DNA from: Hydrogenophaga sp. BPS33
Lineage (GTDB): Bacteria; Pseudomonadota; Gammaproteobacteria; Burkholderiales; Burkholderiaceae_C
Assembly (NCBI RefSeq): GCF_009859475.1
Contig: NZ_CP044549.1
Coordinates: forward strand, 2,852,001-2,916,000
Direction: 5' to 3'
DNA: 64,000 nucleotides
Part shown: positions 63,211-64,000 of the stretch, piece after piece
Layout: every line of letters starts with the position of its first letter
Numbering within the stretch: position 1 is the first letter of the stretch
Made by a program: the position numbers and the translations under genes
The notes under the pieces: model-generated
What the model was told of the DNA's origin: nothing
Seen by the model: the letters and a program-made list of their open reading frames with translations, nothing else
The model's database searches: none

Positions 63211-64000
63211 TCAGAGGCCGGTGTTGGACAGCCGGGGTTCGTCCACGCCACTGGCGAGGTTCACCTGCATGAAGGTGATGGGGCCCGCGATGCCAGCCGC
63301 CGAGATGCCATGGGTGCGCTGGAACGACTGGATGCGGGCGGTGAGCTGGCTCTCCGAAGGCGGCACCTTGCCGGCGGACTGCAGGCTGGCGATGCGCTCG
63401 CCGAGCCAGTCGGCGGCGGGTCCGCTGCGGCCATCCACCAGGCGTTCGGTCTGGCCGGGTGGCGTGCGCCACAGGGTGGCGAAGTCGCCTTGCCAAAGGT
63501 CGTTGAGTTCGGAAAGCGGCAGGCGCCAGCGTTGCTCGCCGATCTGCAGGGTGGCCTGCTCGCCGCTGAGCGCGGTGAGCAAGACCAGGCCCTGGCGCTG
63601 ATCTCCCGATCGCAGGGTGAGGATGCCCGGGCGGTCGAGCTGGCGCAGGCCGTTGAGCGACATGCGGTCGGTGCGGTAGCACTGCAGCTGGGCTGCCTGG
63701 GCCGCGGTGCAGGGGTCGTCCGAGGCCAGCGCCTGGCCCCAGAGGTGGCCTAGCTCACGCCAGGCTTCGTTCTCGGTCTTGAGCAGGGCCGAAGCGTCCG
63801 GTGGACCTGGGCGTGGCTCGGGGCGGGGCGGCGGGGCGGCCGTGGGTGTGGCCGGCGGCACTGCCGGGCTGGCGGCCGCAGGCTGCGCCACCTCGGGCGT
63901 CGCCGAGGCCTCGATGGGCTGGGCGCCATGGCTCCAGAGCCAGAACAGGCCGCCTGTGGCCAGCACGCCCATCAACAGGCCTGCGCCCAACAGGCCGATC
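63211..64000 (-). CDS. gspA: GspA/ExeA-like type II secretion ATPase, C-terminal part
   Basis: The frame is open to the right edge, so the N-terminal ATPase domain lies outside the window. The visible 260 or so residues begin in a transmembrane helix (GAGLLMGVLATGGLFWLW), followed by a Pro/Ala-rich linker and a periplasmic region that ends in a peptidoglycan-binding domain (RIQSFQRTHGISAAGIAGPI). That order matches GspA/ExeA. It is directly upstream of gspB in the usual gspAB pair. Confidence 0.82.
   Translation of the reverse strand, partial: IGLLGAGLLMGVLATGGLFWLWSHGAQPIEASATPEVAQPAAASPAVPPATPTAAPPPRPEPRPGPPDASALLKTENEAWRELGHLWGQALASDDPCTAAQAAQLQCYRTDRMSLNGLRQLDRPGILTLRSGDQRQGLVLLTALSGEQATLQIGEQRWRLPLSELNDLWQGDFATLWRTPPGQTERLVDGRSGPAADWLGERIASLQSAGKVPPSESQLTARIQSFQRTHGISAAGIAGPITFMQVNLASGVDEPRLSNTGL

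Overview
The window is GC-rich (about two thirds G+C in most lines) and carries a housekeeping backbone with the gene content and order of Burkholderiales, family Comamonadaceae, most like Hydrogenophaga or a close relative. That placement is inferred from protein families and gene order (sucAB-lpdA-zapE; ndk-rlmN-pilF-rodZ-ispG-hisS-yfgM-bamB-der-hfq-hflX-hflKC; hisZ-purA), not from a database search.

Layout. 1-1.7 kb: the 3' part of a propionyl-CoA synthetase and an ArsR-type regulator. 1.9-8.7 kb: the 2-oxoglutarate dehydrogenase operon plus zapE. 8.9-16 kb: a PP2C phosphatase, a DinG-type helicase, bamD, rluD, scpB and rluB. 16.1-29.5 kb: a nearly unbroken run of RNA-modification, cell-envelope, isoprenoid, translation and protein quality-control genes ending in hflKC and a DUF2065 gene. 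29.7-35.8 kb: a catabolic cassette (maleylacetate reductase, hydroxyquinol-type dioxygenase, LysR regulator, Bug-type binding protein, accessory proteins) lying between the DUF2065 gene and hisZ-purA. 35.9-43.3 kb: hisZ, purA, a phosphoribosyltransferase, metC, mnmH, a TesA-like esterase, a lone ABC ATPase and a thioredoxin-like gene. 43.4-52.8 kb: accessory DNA with an 826-residue effector-like protein, an IS110 transposase, a cytochrome c/acyl-CoA-dehydrogenase-like operon, lrgAB and a MocR regulator. 53-54.5 kb: rlmB and a sirtuin. 54.5-56.3 kb: a small palindromic element, a textbook HrpL-type hrp box and a 523-residue orphan protein. 56.4-61.8 kb: a beta-oxidation locus. 61.8-64 kb: an ABC ATPase, gspB and the 3' part of a gspA-like gene.

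The most interesting content is a pair of candidate type III secretion effectors. The first (54776-56347) has a Ser/Thr/Pro-rich N-terminus and a helical C-terminal half. It lies 74 bases downstream of a sequence fitting every fixed position of the HrpL box, GGAACC-N15-CCACNNA. The second (43364-45844, minus strand) combines a disordered Pro/Gln/Ser-rich N-terminus, two winged-helix-like domains, a helical region, a bipartite nuclear localisation signal, two imperfect repeats and an acidic/aromatic C-terminus. That is the general layout of a TAL-effector-like host transcription factor, built from different domains. No secretion apparatus, chaperone or hrpL gene lies in the window, so secretion is inferred. 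The second gene lacks a recognisable hrp box, has visibly lower GC than its surroundings and lies beside an IS110 element.

No rRNA, tRNA or CRISPR array was seen.
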